Assembly: GCF_030272615.1 (NCBI RefSeq)
Contig: NC_081414.1
Location: forward strand, 911,467,009-911,531,008
Direction: 5' to 3'
DNA from: Cryptomeria japonica
Lineage: Eukaryota; Streptophyta; Pinopsida; Cupressales; Cupressaceae
DNA length: 64,000 nucleotides
Positions 34,957 through 46,276 of this stretch are shown here, one piece after another. Under the pieces are notes generated by a model, which did not search any database, was not told where the DNA came from, and saw only the letters and a program-made list of their open reading frames with translations. Position numbers and translations under genes: made by a program. How positions within the stretch are numbered: the stretch's first letter is position 1; each line of letters opens with the position of its first letter.

Positions 34957-36320
34957 TTATTGGCTATTTATGAAATTGAGGGCCTGATTATCTGTGAAAA
35001 CTATGAACTCCTTTGGTAGCAAGTAGTGTCTCCACTTTTTCAAGGATTGCACTAGAGCATACATCTCTAGGTCATAGGATGAGTACCTCCTCTTTGCCTC
35101 ATTTAATTTCTCACTGAAGAAGGCAATGGGCCTTCCTTCTTGACTAAGCATTGTCCCAATAGCCATGTGACTGGCATCACATTCCACTTGGAAGATTTTG
35201 TTGAAATCAGGTAGGGCAAGGACCGGCTGCTCTGCAACTTTCTTCTTCAATGTTTCAAAGGAGTTATCTACCTCTTTAGTCCAACTGAACTTGCACTTTT
35301 GTCCTCCCTTTATGGTATCAAGCATTGGAGCACAAATATGGCTAAATCCCCTTATAAATTTCCTATAGAATGTGGCTAAACCATGGAAGCTTCTAACATG
35401 ATTCATTGTTCTAGGTGTAGGCCAAGACAATATAGCACTCACCTTTTCTTGATCCATTTTCAAATCACCATATGAGATTACAAATCCCAAGTAAATGATC
35501 TCTTCTTGCATAAAGAAACACTTTTCCAAATTGATCATTAATTGCTCTTCATACAATCCCCTTAGGACCAAGTCTACATGTTTTAGGTGCTCTTATTTGG
35601 TTTGACTAAAAATTAGAATGTCATCTAGGTAGACTATGACAAATTTTCCTATGAAATCTCTCAAAACTTCATTCATTAACCTCATAAAAGTACTTGGTGC
35701 ATTAGATAAGCCAAAGGGCATGACCTTCCACTCATACAACCCCTCATTCATTTTAAATGTTGTCTTCCCCTCATCTCTTGGCCTAATCCTAATCTGATGG
35801 TAGCCACTTTTGAAGTCATTTTTTGTAAAATACCTAGCACCCCCCCAAGCAATCTAACAAATCCTCAATCCTAGGCATTGGAAATCTATACCTGATAGTA
35901 ATTTTGTTGATAGCCCTTGAGTCTATGCAAAGTGTCCAAGTGCCTTCCTTTTTGGGTGCCAAGATTGCAAGGACTGCACATGGGCTCAAACTTTTGCCAA
36001 TCAGTCTGGACTCCAATAGTTCTTCAACCTGTTTTGCCATCTCAACATTTTGATCCAGGGTGAGCTTATATGCTGCTTTGTTAGGCAGGGTGGATCCAAG
36101 TATAAGGTCTATGCAATGATTTATATCCCTCATAGGAGGTAGTGTCCTTGGCATACCATCAAAGATGACACCTTTGTACTTGTTTAGTAATTGTTGTACT
36201 GTAGGGTCAAACAACCTCAATCTATCTCCTTTCTTGTCTTCAAACTTCTCCACCTTTGTCACTTTGGGACTAGGAATAAGAGCATAACAAACAATGCCTT
36301 CATCTGCTATCTTCTTCATG
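34957..36320 (-). pseudogene. Element C reverse transcriptase and RNase H
   Basis: 36319-35834 carries the RT fingers (KSLSPCAVLAILAPKK, CIDSRAINKITIRYRFPMPR). The catalytic VYLDDILI is read near 35613-35640 in another phase. 35571-34957 carries the thumb and RNase H (VECDASHMAIGTMLSQEG, SSYDLEMYALVQSLKKWRHY, FTDNQALNF) with the usual Asp/Glu/Asp residues visible. At least two frameshifts are present. Confidence 0.85.
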
Positions 36321-36401
36321 AATTGTTTTCCTCCTCTATCAACACCTTGGCCTCCTTTGCTTTTGTTTCCCCCTCACTCTCCATCAAAGGTAACAACTTT
36401 A

Positions 36402-37985
36402 TCACCTTACCATCTTTGATGATTGAATATGTGTTCCTAGAGCCTTCAAAACAAATTGACATGGTCTCCCAAATAGGAGATGGCAAGCATCCATCTTTGC
36501 AATGTCAAACAACAACCTATCCTTATAGGCTCCAATATGGAATTCTACCCAAGCTTGCTCTTCCACAACAGCTTGTTGACTTTGGGTGAGCCATGAGACC
36601 TTATAGGGGCAAGGGTGAGGTAGTCTTCTCAAATTTAACTTCTCCACCATTTCTAGAGACACAAAGTTTTCACTTGATCCGGAATCTATTAGAACCTTGC
36701 ATACCTTTCCACCTGCTTCGCAAGTGGTCTTGAATAGAGACTTTCTCTGTGGGGGTTCTTTGTCAGCCATCTTCATTTTAGTTACTGCTCTTCTGATCAT
36801 CAAAGCTTCACCTCTTTCAGGGTAACCATAGCTATTAGGGGTATTGACACTCTGGTAAGTATTTGCACTTGCCACACTTTGGCAATCAGATTCTTGGATC
36901 AATTTACTTCGTCTTTCCTCCATGGAACTAGTAGGCTTGTCAGGACACCTATTGGCCATGTGCCCTTCTTGATTGCAGTTATAGCATCTGATTGGACCTC
37001 TACCTTGAGACCTTCCCCTAAATGGTGGTCTTCTTCCTCTGAAATTACCCCTCTGATTTTACCCTCCATTGCTATTGTGACTACTTTTTCCTTTAGTGCC
37101 TTCCTGATTTGTTTCACCTTGGTTTCCAAAACTATTTCCCTTACCTCTAAAAAAAATTCCTCCACCCCTCTACTGTCTTCCTCTTCCTTTATTGTTTTGA
37201 TCTTGTCTCCTTTTGATTTTCTCTTCCACCTTGATGGCAAGTTGATGGCATTTACCAACTGTATCCAGGCTAAGGAGGTTTAGTTCTTCTTGGATGTTGT
37301 ACCTTAATCCATTTAGGTATCGGGCAACCTTTTCACTCTCCTCCTCCTTTGTCTTAGTCTTCATACATAGCCTTTGGAACTCCTCAGTGTAAGAGTTCAC
37401 GTCCATCTCCTTCTGCTTGAGATTTTGTCTCCTCTTGTGGAGTTGAACTTCATAATCCTTGGGTATATAAGCCTCCTTTACTAAGGCAGCCATCTTTTTC
37501 CAAGAAACAATCTTGGGTTTGTTGTCCTTTTCTCTCTCTTCTTGGACAAAGTTCCACCAAGTTAGGGCGGATCCCTTCAACTTGGATTTAGCAATCTTCA
37601 CCTTCTGGTGCCCAAGAATGTCTTCACATTCAAAGAAACTGGATAGGGAGTCTATCCAATCCACCACTACATCTGGTTCCATCTTCCCAGTGAAAGTTGG
37701 CAAATCAATCTTCTGCTCCATGGTTCTTCTCTCCATGGACTTGAGGGCATTAAGGAAGTGCCTCTGGTCTAGAGGAATTGCCTCTTCCTCTGGCATAGGG
37801 ATGTCATCTTCATCCCCTTCTTCACCGCTACTAGTGCCTCCATCTTCCTTCCCATCTACTCTACCCCTCAACCTCTCTATCTCCTTTTGCATGGCCTTGT
37901 AAGAATTGGCCTGCTCTCTCACAATCTTTGTCGATTGCATGTTAGTGATCGGTCCCCTAGGGACTTCTTCCTCTCCCTCTGCCAT
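36402..37985 (-). pseudogene. Element C Gag and protease
   Basis: One phase from ATG at 37985. An acidic N-terminus is followed by the Ty3 Gag domain (MEQKIDLPTFTGKM, LKGSALTWW, KEAYIPKDYE, SYTEEFQRLC), and a stop at about 37168. The same phase continues through a Gly/Arg-rich stretch with a further stop, the zinc knuckle CYNCNQEGHMANRC (near 36990-36950) and the protease (VLIDSGSSENFVS). The frame ends at 36402. Gag packages the RNA; the protease has its catalytic Asp-Ser-Gly. Confidence 0.85.
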
Positions 37986-38024
37986 TTTCTCAAAATCACT
38001 CTCTCTTTACCAAAGTCGTTACTA

Positions 38025-38036
38025 GCTCTAATACCA
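38025..38036 (-). other. Primer-binding site of element C
   Basis: The minus strand reads TGGTATTAGAGC, two bases after the LTR end, a one-base variant of the initiator-tRNA site. Confidence 0.8.
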
Positions 38037-38038
38037 CT

Positions 38039-38869
38039 TGATGCAGAGCCCTCCTTGTATCTTATCAAATACTTCAGGATGTATGACACTGACCCCTCAA
38101 CACACCAATAGGATCCTACAAAGCAAGGCTCTACACTCTTAGTTCCAACTTCTCATTTCACTCCAAGGTTCATACTACTCAAACTAGGTAACTTCCTCCA
38201 TTGTGCATCATGAAGCCTCGTAAGATTCCTGACCTTCACAACCCCTATTTTGGATCATACAACACTCACATGGACTAGACCAAACACAAGTTTCAAGGAT
38301 TCAACCCAATCCGTACAACTTCGTACCTTATGCCAAAACCTCACAGTTTGCAGGAAAAACTCAAAATTTCTTATAGCTTGCAATCATAAAATCTTTCTCT
38401 GTATAGTCTCTCCTTGGGAATTGTGTCCACAAGGTGTTTATACCCCTCTACAACTTCTCCAAACTAAAAACAAGAGGTTAGAGACATTGGAGGAGTTAAA
38501 CCAGCAAAAATTCAAAAGGTTGCACAAAAGCTGCTCATGACAACTTTTGACAGTTGTCAAAAATGTCATTTCTTTCACCTGAATGACTTGGGTCAAGACT
38601 AACACCTTTAAACACCCTAGAAGCACATAAAACAACTAAAATCACTAGGACAAACCTATCCTAATCATACTTACCCCCCTTTTATCCAAAAGTCCTAATT
38701 GGCTTATCAAGATGCCAAACTAGGAGTTTGACTCACAAGATGGGGTTTTTTATTACAAACACAAAATACATGATTGAAAACAAAAGGAAAACATCCTAAG
38801 ACATGTTTAAGGTCTTATCCTTCCTCCTTTGAGCCTGAATGATCATTTTGAAGGGGTGCCCCTGCACCA
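38039..38869 (-). repeat. Element C right LTR (5' LTR)
   Basis: 831 bp, starts TGATGCAGAGCC and ends CCCCTGCACCA on the plus strand. It differs from the left LTR at a moderate number of scattered sites. Confidence 0.85.
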
Positions 38870-39347
38870 GACTATGATGCATTCCATGCATAATAGGAGA
38901 TAAGCTCGAATTACTGGTGGGAGTGGATCCTTGTCATCTGCATTTGACATTGTACCAATATGGCTTCCTTGTTTGAGCATGCATATCTTCAAATAGGCAC
39001 ATGTGATCCAGTTGGGCACATTCATTGTCAGTCATCTCTTCATATGGTGATTGCATTTTTCTGGTGGGAGTGATGTTGTTTCAGGTCCATACAGCGTACC
39101 GGTGGCCTGCACATACTTCACTTCCAATGTTGATGTGATTTTGTAACATTCTCCCTCTTCATCACAATCAACAACCCAACATATTGCCCTCTTACAAATG
39201 TCATCATTTACCGATTGTTATAGCATACCGGTCTCTTGTTCATATCTTCAACACAAGTGAAACAACATGTGTACCAGTGACCTGCTAGGCTAGGTGACAT
39301 CAAAGACATCACTTCCTATATGTATCAATGACAACACAATGCCAACA
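38870..39347 (-). repeat. Element A right LTR, segment 3
   Basis: Resumes at the GACTA duplication and aligns with about 4700-5244 of the left LTR. It ends ATGCCAACA, followed by the AAGAA target duplication. Confidence 0.85.
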
Positions 39348-39352
39348 AAGAA

Positions 39353-40015
39353 TTCTTCATTTCTATGATATATTCTGATAAATAATGAAGTATGATAAAA
39401 AAAAGTGTGTACCTTTCTTTTATTTGATGTGCAAGGTCAATCATAGGCCTATTAAATTTTGTTGGATCAAAATTTAGATAACAGAACTATTAGACCGATG
39501 TGACATCTTCTTTTATTGGTGTAACACCATTTGTTTGCACATCACCGAGACTTGAGTAACATGTTGTCAATGGGGGATATCATTTGGTCATCTTCCTTTG
39601 ATTCGGACTAAAAACTAGCGATCTTCCCGATTCGCTTGGTGACCTTACGTTTTGGTAGGTTTTTCTTATCAAAGAAACTTTCTCTGATCCCTTCTATCAC
39701 TTGTATTTCCTTCCCTTATGGTTATCATTGAGAGTTACACCAATAAAATATGATTAGTGGGACAATAGCTATCGGAATCACAAAAGAAAATTTTGGCCGA
39801 ACGCTGTTATCTTGTCGATATGTACATTGTCTCTGACACAAGGCTTTTTAATGTTTTTCCCTCATCGACATGACTCTTCGGAATCGGGCTGACTAAAAAT
39901 ATTTCTTTCCGATTTGAGCAAGCCTAGCCAACGAAACCAATCTCTCATTCTACCTTTTTTGGGTGACGAACGATTTTCCTGCCAATACATTTCACATCTT
40001 CCTCTGTCTGGGTGA
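39353..40015. other. Unassigned sequence between elements A and D
   Basis: No gene or recognisable element part. The phrase TATTGGTGTAACAC at about 39515 recurs at about 48223, and TCGACATG-like words occur on both sides of element D, so this and 47843-48285 are probably one older repeat split by D. Confidence 0.4.
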
Positions 40016-40020
40016 CTTAT

Positions 40021-41581
40021 TGATGGGAATGGGTATGGGGTAGACTAATCTAGTCTATGCTCTTTGATCCTTTTCTTGGATCACCAGGTGTTCCAACCAC
40101 ACCCTAAGGTCTCTAGGACTTCCCTTGCTTGTGGAATTCCCCTGACCTTGCCCAATCCACCCACCAACAACTTGCAATACTTCTCTTAAGGTCTCACCTA
40201 CTCATGAGATTCAAAAGAACCCTTACTTACGCTCATAAGGGTTTGGCTTATCCTACACCTTCTTAGGTCCTAGCAAGGTTAGGACTAGTTCTAAGCATGG
40301 TTTTCCAACCATTCATGTACCCCCAAGCATTTTAGGCCTCCCTATCTATTACCAATCTCACCATTTGGCCTCTATCCTGCAAAATAGGGCTACAAGGAAT
40401 GAGCCCAATTAGGCCTCCATTCCGGACTTTTAGGGCTCCCTCTTGCAAAGGATGACCCAACTTGTGAAACTCCCCAAAAGGACTGTTGTTCAATTGGCAA
40501 AAGCTTAAATATTTCCTAGGTTTTAGGCCTCCAAGTGTCCGTACACTGACCTAGGTGAATTTTGGGGTTTTTAAGAGGGTGTTTAGGCCTGCCAGGGTCA
40601 CAATGAAGGTTTAGTGTTTCTACCACCTTGTCTGGATTGGTGGAAGCTTCTCCTTCTCATCAATGGTTCTCCACACACCCCTCTACAACTCCAAAGGGTG
40701 CATCCTCCTTTGACCTTCCTTTCTCTCACGGACCTCTGCAATCTTGACCCTTCCTAGCCGGGCACTGTCCAGTCTCACCTAGGATTGGGTCTTTGGATGG
40801 CTTCCCTGCATCTTCAAGGGCCCTGCTTGCTCTGAAGTAATGTACAGGGTCTGTACTCCTACTCCCCATGGTTTCATGGTGATTCCACAATAAGGATAGG
40901 AGTTGTTAAACCATTGACACAAAACAGTCCAAAACTGGAGAGTGAAAGAGTGTTTTACAAAATATTTACAAAAGACTCAAAACCTACACAACACACTAAA
41001 GCTAATTGCTCAAAATGGAAGAGTAAACACAACACAAAGCTTTCAACAAAATTTAGTCTGAAAATCAATCCATTATCACTCTCTAATGCTCCATTTGTGT
41101 CGACTGGCAAAAAAATCACAATCACAATCAAGGTCTCTTTTCTTGGGCCGTACAAAACTAACATCCAACCCATCATTTTAGGGTTTGAAACTATATATAG
41201 TATCCTTTCCTTGGTCTATGTGCCAAAATTAGGGTTGTCCACACTAAGCTAAGGTTTTTGACCTATTAGGTGGAAAAGTTACTTGACAACTTTGAAAAGT
41301 TGTCATCCAACTTTTGAGCAACTTTTCCAAAGTTACTTTTCTTAACTCCTAGGCCTACATTGGGTTATCCTATGGACACCACCATGCTAAAAGGACCCCA
41401 AACTCATCAATGACACACACAGCCTTTTCTCCACAAGAAATGAGAACCTAGGACCTAAATTAGGACCTAATTAAGACTAATGAGCTCATGGCTCTTATTA
41501 CATTTACAATGGCTTCTTAAAGAAGCAAAACACCAACAAAAACCAAAAGGAGGAAGACCTTAGAAGGGCACTCCTGCACCA
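40021..41581 (-). repeat. Element D left LTR (3' LTR)
   Basis: 1,561 bp. A TATA candidate CTATATATAG is at 41191-41200. It differs from the right LTR by scattered substitutions and a few small indels. The polypurine tract GCAGAGGGGGAGTA lies at 41582-41595 on the minus strand. Confidence 0.9.
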
Positions 41582-41599
41582 TACTCCCCCTCTGCACAA

Positions 41600-42452
41600 A
41601 ATTTAAGGAACTGAGCGAGAAATAAGAGCCGGGTCAATACCAAGTTTCTTGAACCTGCCCTCTTCAACCCAAGTGGCTTCAGACTCAGGTTGACCTACCC
41701 ACTTCACCAAGTGTTCCATATAGACGTGGTGTCTAGTAGACTTTTTCACCCTTGACTCCAAGATCTCCTCTGCTATGGGCTACTTCATTTGAGGTAAAGC
41801 ATTCACATCCAAGTCTTGTAGTACCTTGGCTTGATTCTCAGTTTGTCTTACTATTTCACCCTTGTATAGTATCAGGTCAGCAACATTAAAGATTGGTGAT
41901 ATAGCCAAATCTGAAGGAAGATCAACCTTGTACGCATTCTCACCATATTTGGATAGAATTCTACAAGGTCCTACCCTCTTCATTTGTAGTTTAGTAGGCT
42001 TGCCACTTTGCATTCTAGCTTTGCTTAGATGGGCTATCACATAGTCACCCACTTTGAATTGAACCTCTCTCTTTTTCTCATCCACTTTAGCTTTCAATTT
42101 TTGAGTAGACTCTAGGATGGCTCTCTTGACTTGTTCTTGGACCTCCTTGATGGTTTGAGTGAAGTCCTCTACTTGGCCACTCTTCATCTCCATGGAATCA
42201 AGTTCCCTGAGTTCACACACTCCCCTTGGATGTCTAGCATCGACAATCTCAAAAGGACTCCTTCCAGTGGTCCTATTTACACTGTCATTATAGGCATACT
42301 CTGCTTGTGGAATGACTAGATACCATGTCTGCCCATACTCCTTGGTTAGACAGCTCAACAAGTTGCCTAACACCCTATTAATGACTTCAGTTTGACCATC
42401 AGTTTGTGGATGGTAAGCTGAGCTAAATGATAAATTGGTCCCTAATCTTTTT
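41600..42452 (-). pseudogene. Element D integrase C-terminus and chromodomain
   Basis: The catalytic Glu is read at about 42380 (HPQTDGQTEVINR). The frame 42373-41780 carries YGQTWYLVIPQAEYAYNDS, VQFKVGDYVIAHL and VGPCRILSKYGENAYKV (GPY/F type). After a stop near 41780 the same phase continues into a clear chromodomain, EILESRVKKSTRHH then VYMEHLVKWVGQPESEATW, ending about 41610. A single stop therefore separates integrase from an otherwise complete chromodomain. Confidence 0.85.
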
Positions 42453-43519
42453 CATAAGGTTTGCCAAAAATGGCCCACGAACTTGTTGTCCCTATCTGAA
42501 ACAATACTTAGTGGGAGTCCATGAATCCTTACAATCTCCTTAAAGAAGAGATATGCAACATAGCTAGCATCATGAGTAGTTTTACATGGAATGAAATGGC
42601 TCATCTTAGAAAATGTGTCTACTACCACATAGATGCTATACATACCTGTCTTTGTCTTGGGGAGTCCTACTACAAAGTCCATGCTCAGACACTCACAAGG
42701 CCTATTTGGGACCGGTAATGGTTGATAGAGGCTTGCATTACTTGATCCTCCTTTTGCCCTTTGACACACACCACATTTCTCCACATACTTTCTCACATCT
42801 CTTGGCAACTTGGGCCAATAGTAGTACCTCTGTACTAGATCCAAAGTTTTGTTGACTCCAAAGTGTCCACTTAGACTACCATTGTGTTTTTCTTGGATGA
42901 GGTTTTCTCTCATGGATCCTCTAGGCACACATAATTGATTACCTTTGAACAAGAGACCACTTTGAAGAGTGTATTCTACATACTCACTATGAAAATGATT
43001 CTCAAACTCCTTACAAACCTTGTAGGCTGATGAGAAGTCTTCATCTACTTCATAGAGGTCCTTGAAACCTTGTATTCCTATGCTCTGCAATTGTAACTCT
43101 TTAACAGTCAACAACTTCTTACTTAAAGCATCTGCCACCTTATTGAGTTGCCCCTTTTTATGCTTGATGGTGAAGGTGAAGGATTGGAGGTATGCCATCC
43201 ATTTCAAATGTCTATTGCTAAGCTTCTCTTGAGTGTTAATGTAACTCAAAGCCTGGTTATCTGTGAACACCACAAATTTCTTTGGGAGTAGGTAATGCCT
43301 CCACTTTTTGAGAGACTGAACTAGTGCATACAACTCTAGGTCATAGGCTGAGTACTTCTTCTTTGCCTCATTAAACTTCTCACTGAAGAATGCCACAGGC
43401 TTTTCCTCTTGACTCAAAACACCCCCTATTGCAATGCCACTTGCATCACATATCAATGTAAATAGCTTGTCAAAAGTAGGTAAGAGTAGGATGGGTTTTG
43501 TGGCTACTTCTTGCTTCAA
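42452..43519 (-). CDS. Element D RNase H and integrase N-terminal part
   Basis: 355 residues open. RNase H: LICDASGIAIGGVLSQ (first Asp), YDLELYALVQSLKKWRHY (Glu), VFTDNQALSY (Asp), VADALSKK (last Asp). Integrase zinc domain: EKHNGSLSGHFG and CGVCQRAKGG (H2C2). Core: SMDFVVGLPKT (first Asp) and IVSDRDNKFVGHFW (second Asp). All these catalytic residues look intact. The frame stops just before the Glu-bearing part. Confidence 0.85.
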   Translation of the reverse strand: MKQEVATKPILLLPTFDKLFTLICDASGIAIGGVLSQEEKPVAFFSEKFNEAKKKYSAYDLELYALVQSLKKWRHYLLPKKFVVFTDNQALSYINTQEKLSNRHLKWMAYLQSFTFTIKHKKGQLNKVADALSKKLLTVKELQLQSIGIQGFKDLYEVDEDFSSAYKVCKEFENHFHSEYVEYTLQSGLLFKGNQLCVPRGSMRENLIQEKHNGSLSGHFGVNKTLDLVQRYYYWPKLPRDVRKYVEKCGVCQRAKGGSSNASLYQPLPVPNRPCECLSMDFVVGLPKTKTGMYSIYVVVDTFSKMSHFIPCKTTHDASYVAYLFFKEIVRIHGLPLSIVSDRDNKFVGHFWQTL

Positions 43520-43540
43520 TAATTGGAATGCTTTATTAGC

Positions 43541-44582
43541 CTATTCAGTCCACTTGAATTTGATTTTTAGGCCTCCTTTTATGGTGTCAAGTACTGGTGC
43601 ACATATGCCACTGAAGTTCCTCACAAACTTTTTATAGAATTGGGCTAAACCATGGAAACTCCTAACTTCAGTCCCTATTTTAGGGGCAGGCCAATTCAAG
43701 ATTGCCTCCACTTTGCTTTGATCCATCTTCAAGGTTCCCTTAGACACCACAAATCCCAAGTAGACCAACTCTTGCTTCAAAAAGTCACATTTCTCTAAGT
43801 TGATTGCCAACTTCTCTTCATGCAACCTCTCTAGGACTAACCTCAGATGTTCTAGGTGCTCCTTTTTGGTTCTACTATAGATGAGTATGTCATCTAAGTA
43901 CACCACCACAAACCTGCCTATGAAGTCCTTTAACACCTCATTCATCAACCTCATGAAGGTGCTTGGGGCATTAGTAAGTCCAAATGGCATCATAAGCCAT
44001 TCATACAACCCATCTATGGTCTTAAAAGCGGTCTTCTACTCATCACCCTCCTTAATTCTAATCTGATGATAACCACTTTTAAGGTCCAACTTGGTAAAAT
44101 ACATGGCACCTCCTAAAACAGTCCATCAGATCCTCTATTCTAGGAATAGGAAATCTGTACCTTATGGTGATCCTATTGATTGCCCTTGAATTAGTGCAAA
44201 GTCTCCACTTGCCTCCCTTCTTTGATGCTAGCACTACCGAGACTGCACATGGGCTGATGCTCTTCTTGATCAGTCCTTGATCCAACAACTCCTACACTTG
44301 CCTTGACACCTCCTTGTTTTGATCAGGTGTGAGCTTATATTCAGCTTTATTGGGTAGGGATGCATCGGGAACAAAGTCTATTTGATGGCTTATGGACCTT
44401 CATGGTGGAAGTGTTGCAGGTGCTCCATCACTCACTATGTCCTTATACTCTTGCAACATTTGCTTCACCTCCTTGGGTACCTCTATCTGCAACTTGTCTT
44501 CCTCCTCCTTTGGCTTCACAAAGATGGCACACCTCACTGTCTCCTCATGTAGCAAGTGTAAGAACTCTTTACCAATAGTCAA
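43541..44582 (-). pseudogene. Element D reverse transcriptase
   Basis: Three pieces in sequence: an upstream linker (44582-44400, EYKDIVSDGAPATLPP), fingers (44288-44079, SISPCAVSVVLASKKGGKWR, INRITIRYRFPIPR) and palm/thumb (44008-43541, [16 protein letters not shown], catalytic [39 protein letters not shown]). The breaks between them are stops or frameshifts. The active-site YLDD is intact. Confidence 0.85.
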
Positions 44583-44618
44583 TAAGACACTAGGTGTTCT
44601 TGAGGTTCCCTCATCATT

Positions 44619-45214
44619 CTATGTTAGAGACTGAATCTTAAAGGTTTTGCTATCCTTCTTGAAGGAAATGGAGTTCTCCTCTCCATCATAGATCACCTTC
44701 CTATCAAATTGCCAGGGTCTACCTAGCAGTAGGTGACAGGCATCCATGGGTAACACATCACAAAGGATCTTATCCTTGTATCCTCCAATAGAGAACTCTA
44801 CCCAAGTATGTTCATTGACAAGCACACTTTGCTCTTGATTCAACCATGTCACCTTGTAAGGGCTAGTGTGGGGTATCCTTGTGAGTTTCAACTTCTTGGT
44901 TGCCTCATCTGATATTATGTTATCAATTGACCTGAATCAACTATCACCTTGCAAACTTTACCAAGGATCTTGCATCTCACCCTAAACAATGCTCTCCTAT
45001 GCTTAGGTTCATCCTTAACTGGTTGTCTTATCAAGACTCTATTGGACATCAGATTTTCTCCAATCTCTGATTCAATATGGTCCACCTCAGGTGTATTGTT
45101 GCTTGATGTGTCTTCATGAGCATAAGCAACCCTCTTTCCACTGTTTGATGAGGTAGGCTTGTCAGGACATCTATAGGCTGGGTGTCCCAATTGACCACAG
45201 TTGTAGCATTTCAT
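44619..45214 (-). pseudogene. Element D zinc knuckle and protease
   Basis: 45214 onward reads CYNCGQLGHPAYRCPDKP, a CCHC knuckle. The protease begins KVCKVIVDSG near 44935, then a one-base frameshift interrupts the catalytic loop; the other phase continues IDNIISDEATKKLKL and the frame 44891-44619 with DVLPMDACHLLLGRPWQFD. Only a single indel separates the halves. Confidence 0.8.
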
Positions 45215-46236
45215 GGTTGCAAAGTAGGAGTTACCCTTGCCGGTACCTTTACCCCTACTTGGACCCCCTTGTGCACCTCTTCCTCTAGATGGCCTCCTCT
45301 AAGATTGGTTTCATTGCTATGTTCAGTCAACTTAGACTCTCCTTGATTCCTTTGCTTATTTGCCTTGCTTTGGTAACCGCCTCGGTGATTCATTTGATCT
45401 CTACCTCTGCCTCTACCCTTGTTATTAGAGTCTCCTTTCCTTTTGTTCCTCTCTTCCACCTTAGTAGCAAGCTGATGACACTTTTGGACAGTGGTAGGAG
45501 TCCACAGGCTTATCTCCTCTTGGATGTTCCACTTTAGACCACTTAGATACCTAGCCACCTTGATAGATTCCTCTTCTTGGACTTTTGATCTAAGACAAAG
45601 CTTTTGAAACTCCTCTGTGTAGGAGGTCACATCAAGGTCTTTTTGCTTCAATCCCTGTCTCTTCTTATGAAGTTGGACTTCATAATCCTCTGGTAAGTAG
45701 TTATCCTTGATCTTACTCACCATGGCCTTCCAATTTGCAATAGGTAGATTCCCCATGCTAACTCTCTCTTCTTGCAGGTACTTCCACCATGTCAAGGCTG
45801 CTCCCCTTAGTCTTGATTTGGCAACCTTAACCTTTTGAGCTTCTGTCACACCTTCACACTCAAAGTGGTTCTCCATACCCTCAATCCATTCCATGATAGT
45901 GTCAATGTCCATCCTTCCACTGAAATGTGGCAATCCTTAAAAAAGTTTGGTATTCAAAGCCTTAATGACCTTTACAAAAGGTTCTTCATTGATCAAGGGG
46001 TCTAGTTCAGGTATAATGTCATCTATGTCAATAGTTTTCTTGCCTTTATCCTTGGTTATCTCACCCCAGGGTCCATGTGTCCTCTGATCAACCACTTCTT
46101 GCAGCTTGTCCCTTATCTCACTCATAGCTTCTTCAAGGAGTCTATTCTTCTCCTTCTGCTCTTCTACCTCCCTAGCCAGCTTTGCATTAGTGACCATTAT
46201 GTTCTCCCCTACTGATTCACCGGAATATAGAGACAT
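45211..46236 (-). pseudogene. Element D Gag
   Basis: One phase from ATG at 46236. The charged N-terminal region has heptad-like repeats (EEQKEKNRLLEEAMSEIRDK, a probable coiled coil, residues ~20-50). A TAA at about 45936 is followed immediately by the Gag domain (PHFSGRMDIDTIMEWI, LRGAALTWWKY, SYTEEFQKLC). The frame ends at 45211 just before the zinc knuckle, which lies in another phase. Confidence 0.85.
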
Positions 46237-46260
46237 GCACGGTCCACCAAATCTTTAACC

Positions 46261-46273
46261 GGCTCTGATACCA
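46261..46273 (-). other. Primer-binding site of element D
   Basis: The minus strand reads TGGTATCAGAGCC three bases from the LTR edge, the standard initiator-methionine tRNA site. Confidence 0.85.
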
Positions 46274-46276
46274 ATC

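Larger units (their letters stand above)
32494..38869 (-). mobile_element. Element C: Ty3 chromovirus, decayed
   Basis: LTRs 32494-33327 (834 bp) and 38039-38869 (831 bp), ends TGATGCAGAG...CTGCACCA, target duplication GACTA at 32489-32493 and 38870-38874. The minus-strand order is primer site, Gag with zinc knuckle, protease, RT, RNase H, integrase, chromodomain. It is inserted in the right LTR of element A. Frames are broken between protease and RT, within RT and in the integrase/chromodomain. Its proteins resemble those of element D throughout. Confidence 0.9.
2793..39347 (-). mobile_element. Element A: non-autonomous Ty1/copia-like retrotransposon, interrupted by B, F and C
   Basis: The outer boundary is well defined. 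TGTTGAACACC begins at 2793, ATGCCAACA ends at 39347, and both sides carry the 5-bp target duplication AAGAA (2788-2792 and 39348-39352). Orientation is minus: the primer-binding site lies next to the right LTR (8778-8792) and the polypurine tract next to the left LTR (5245-5258). Without the nested insertions it is about 8.2 kb: LTR 2,452 bp, internal region 3,548 bp, interrupted LTR about 2,226 bp. The only coding material is a Gag with two zinc knuckles; protease, integrase, RT and RNase H are missing, so it would have needed a helper element. The copia assignment rests on the UBN2-like Gag and the tRNA-iMet-type primer site. Confidence 0.85.

Noticed and set aside
36191-37902. Several plus-strand frames up to 134 aa inside element C
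   Set aside because: Antisense shadows of Gag, protease and RT.
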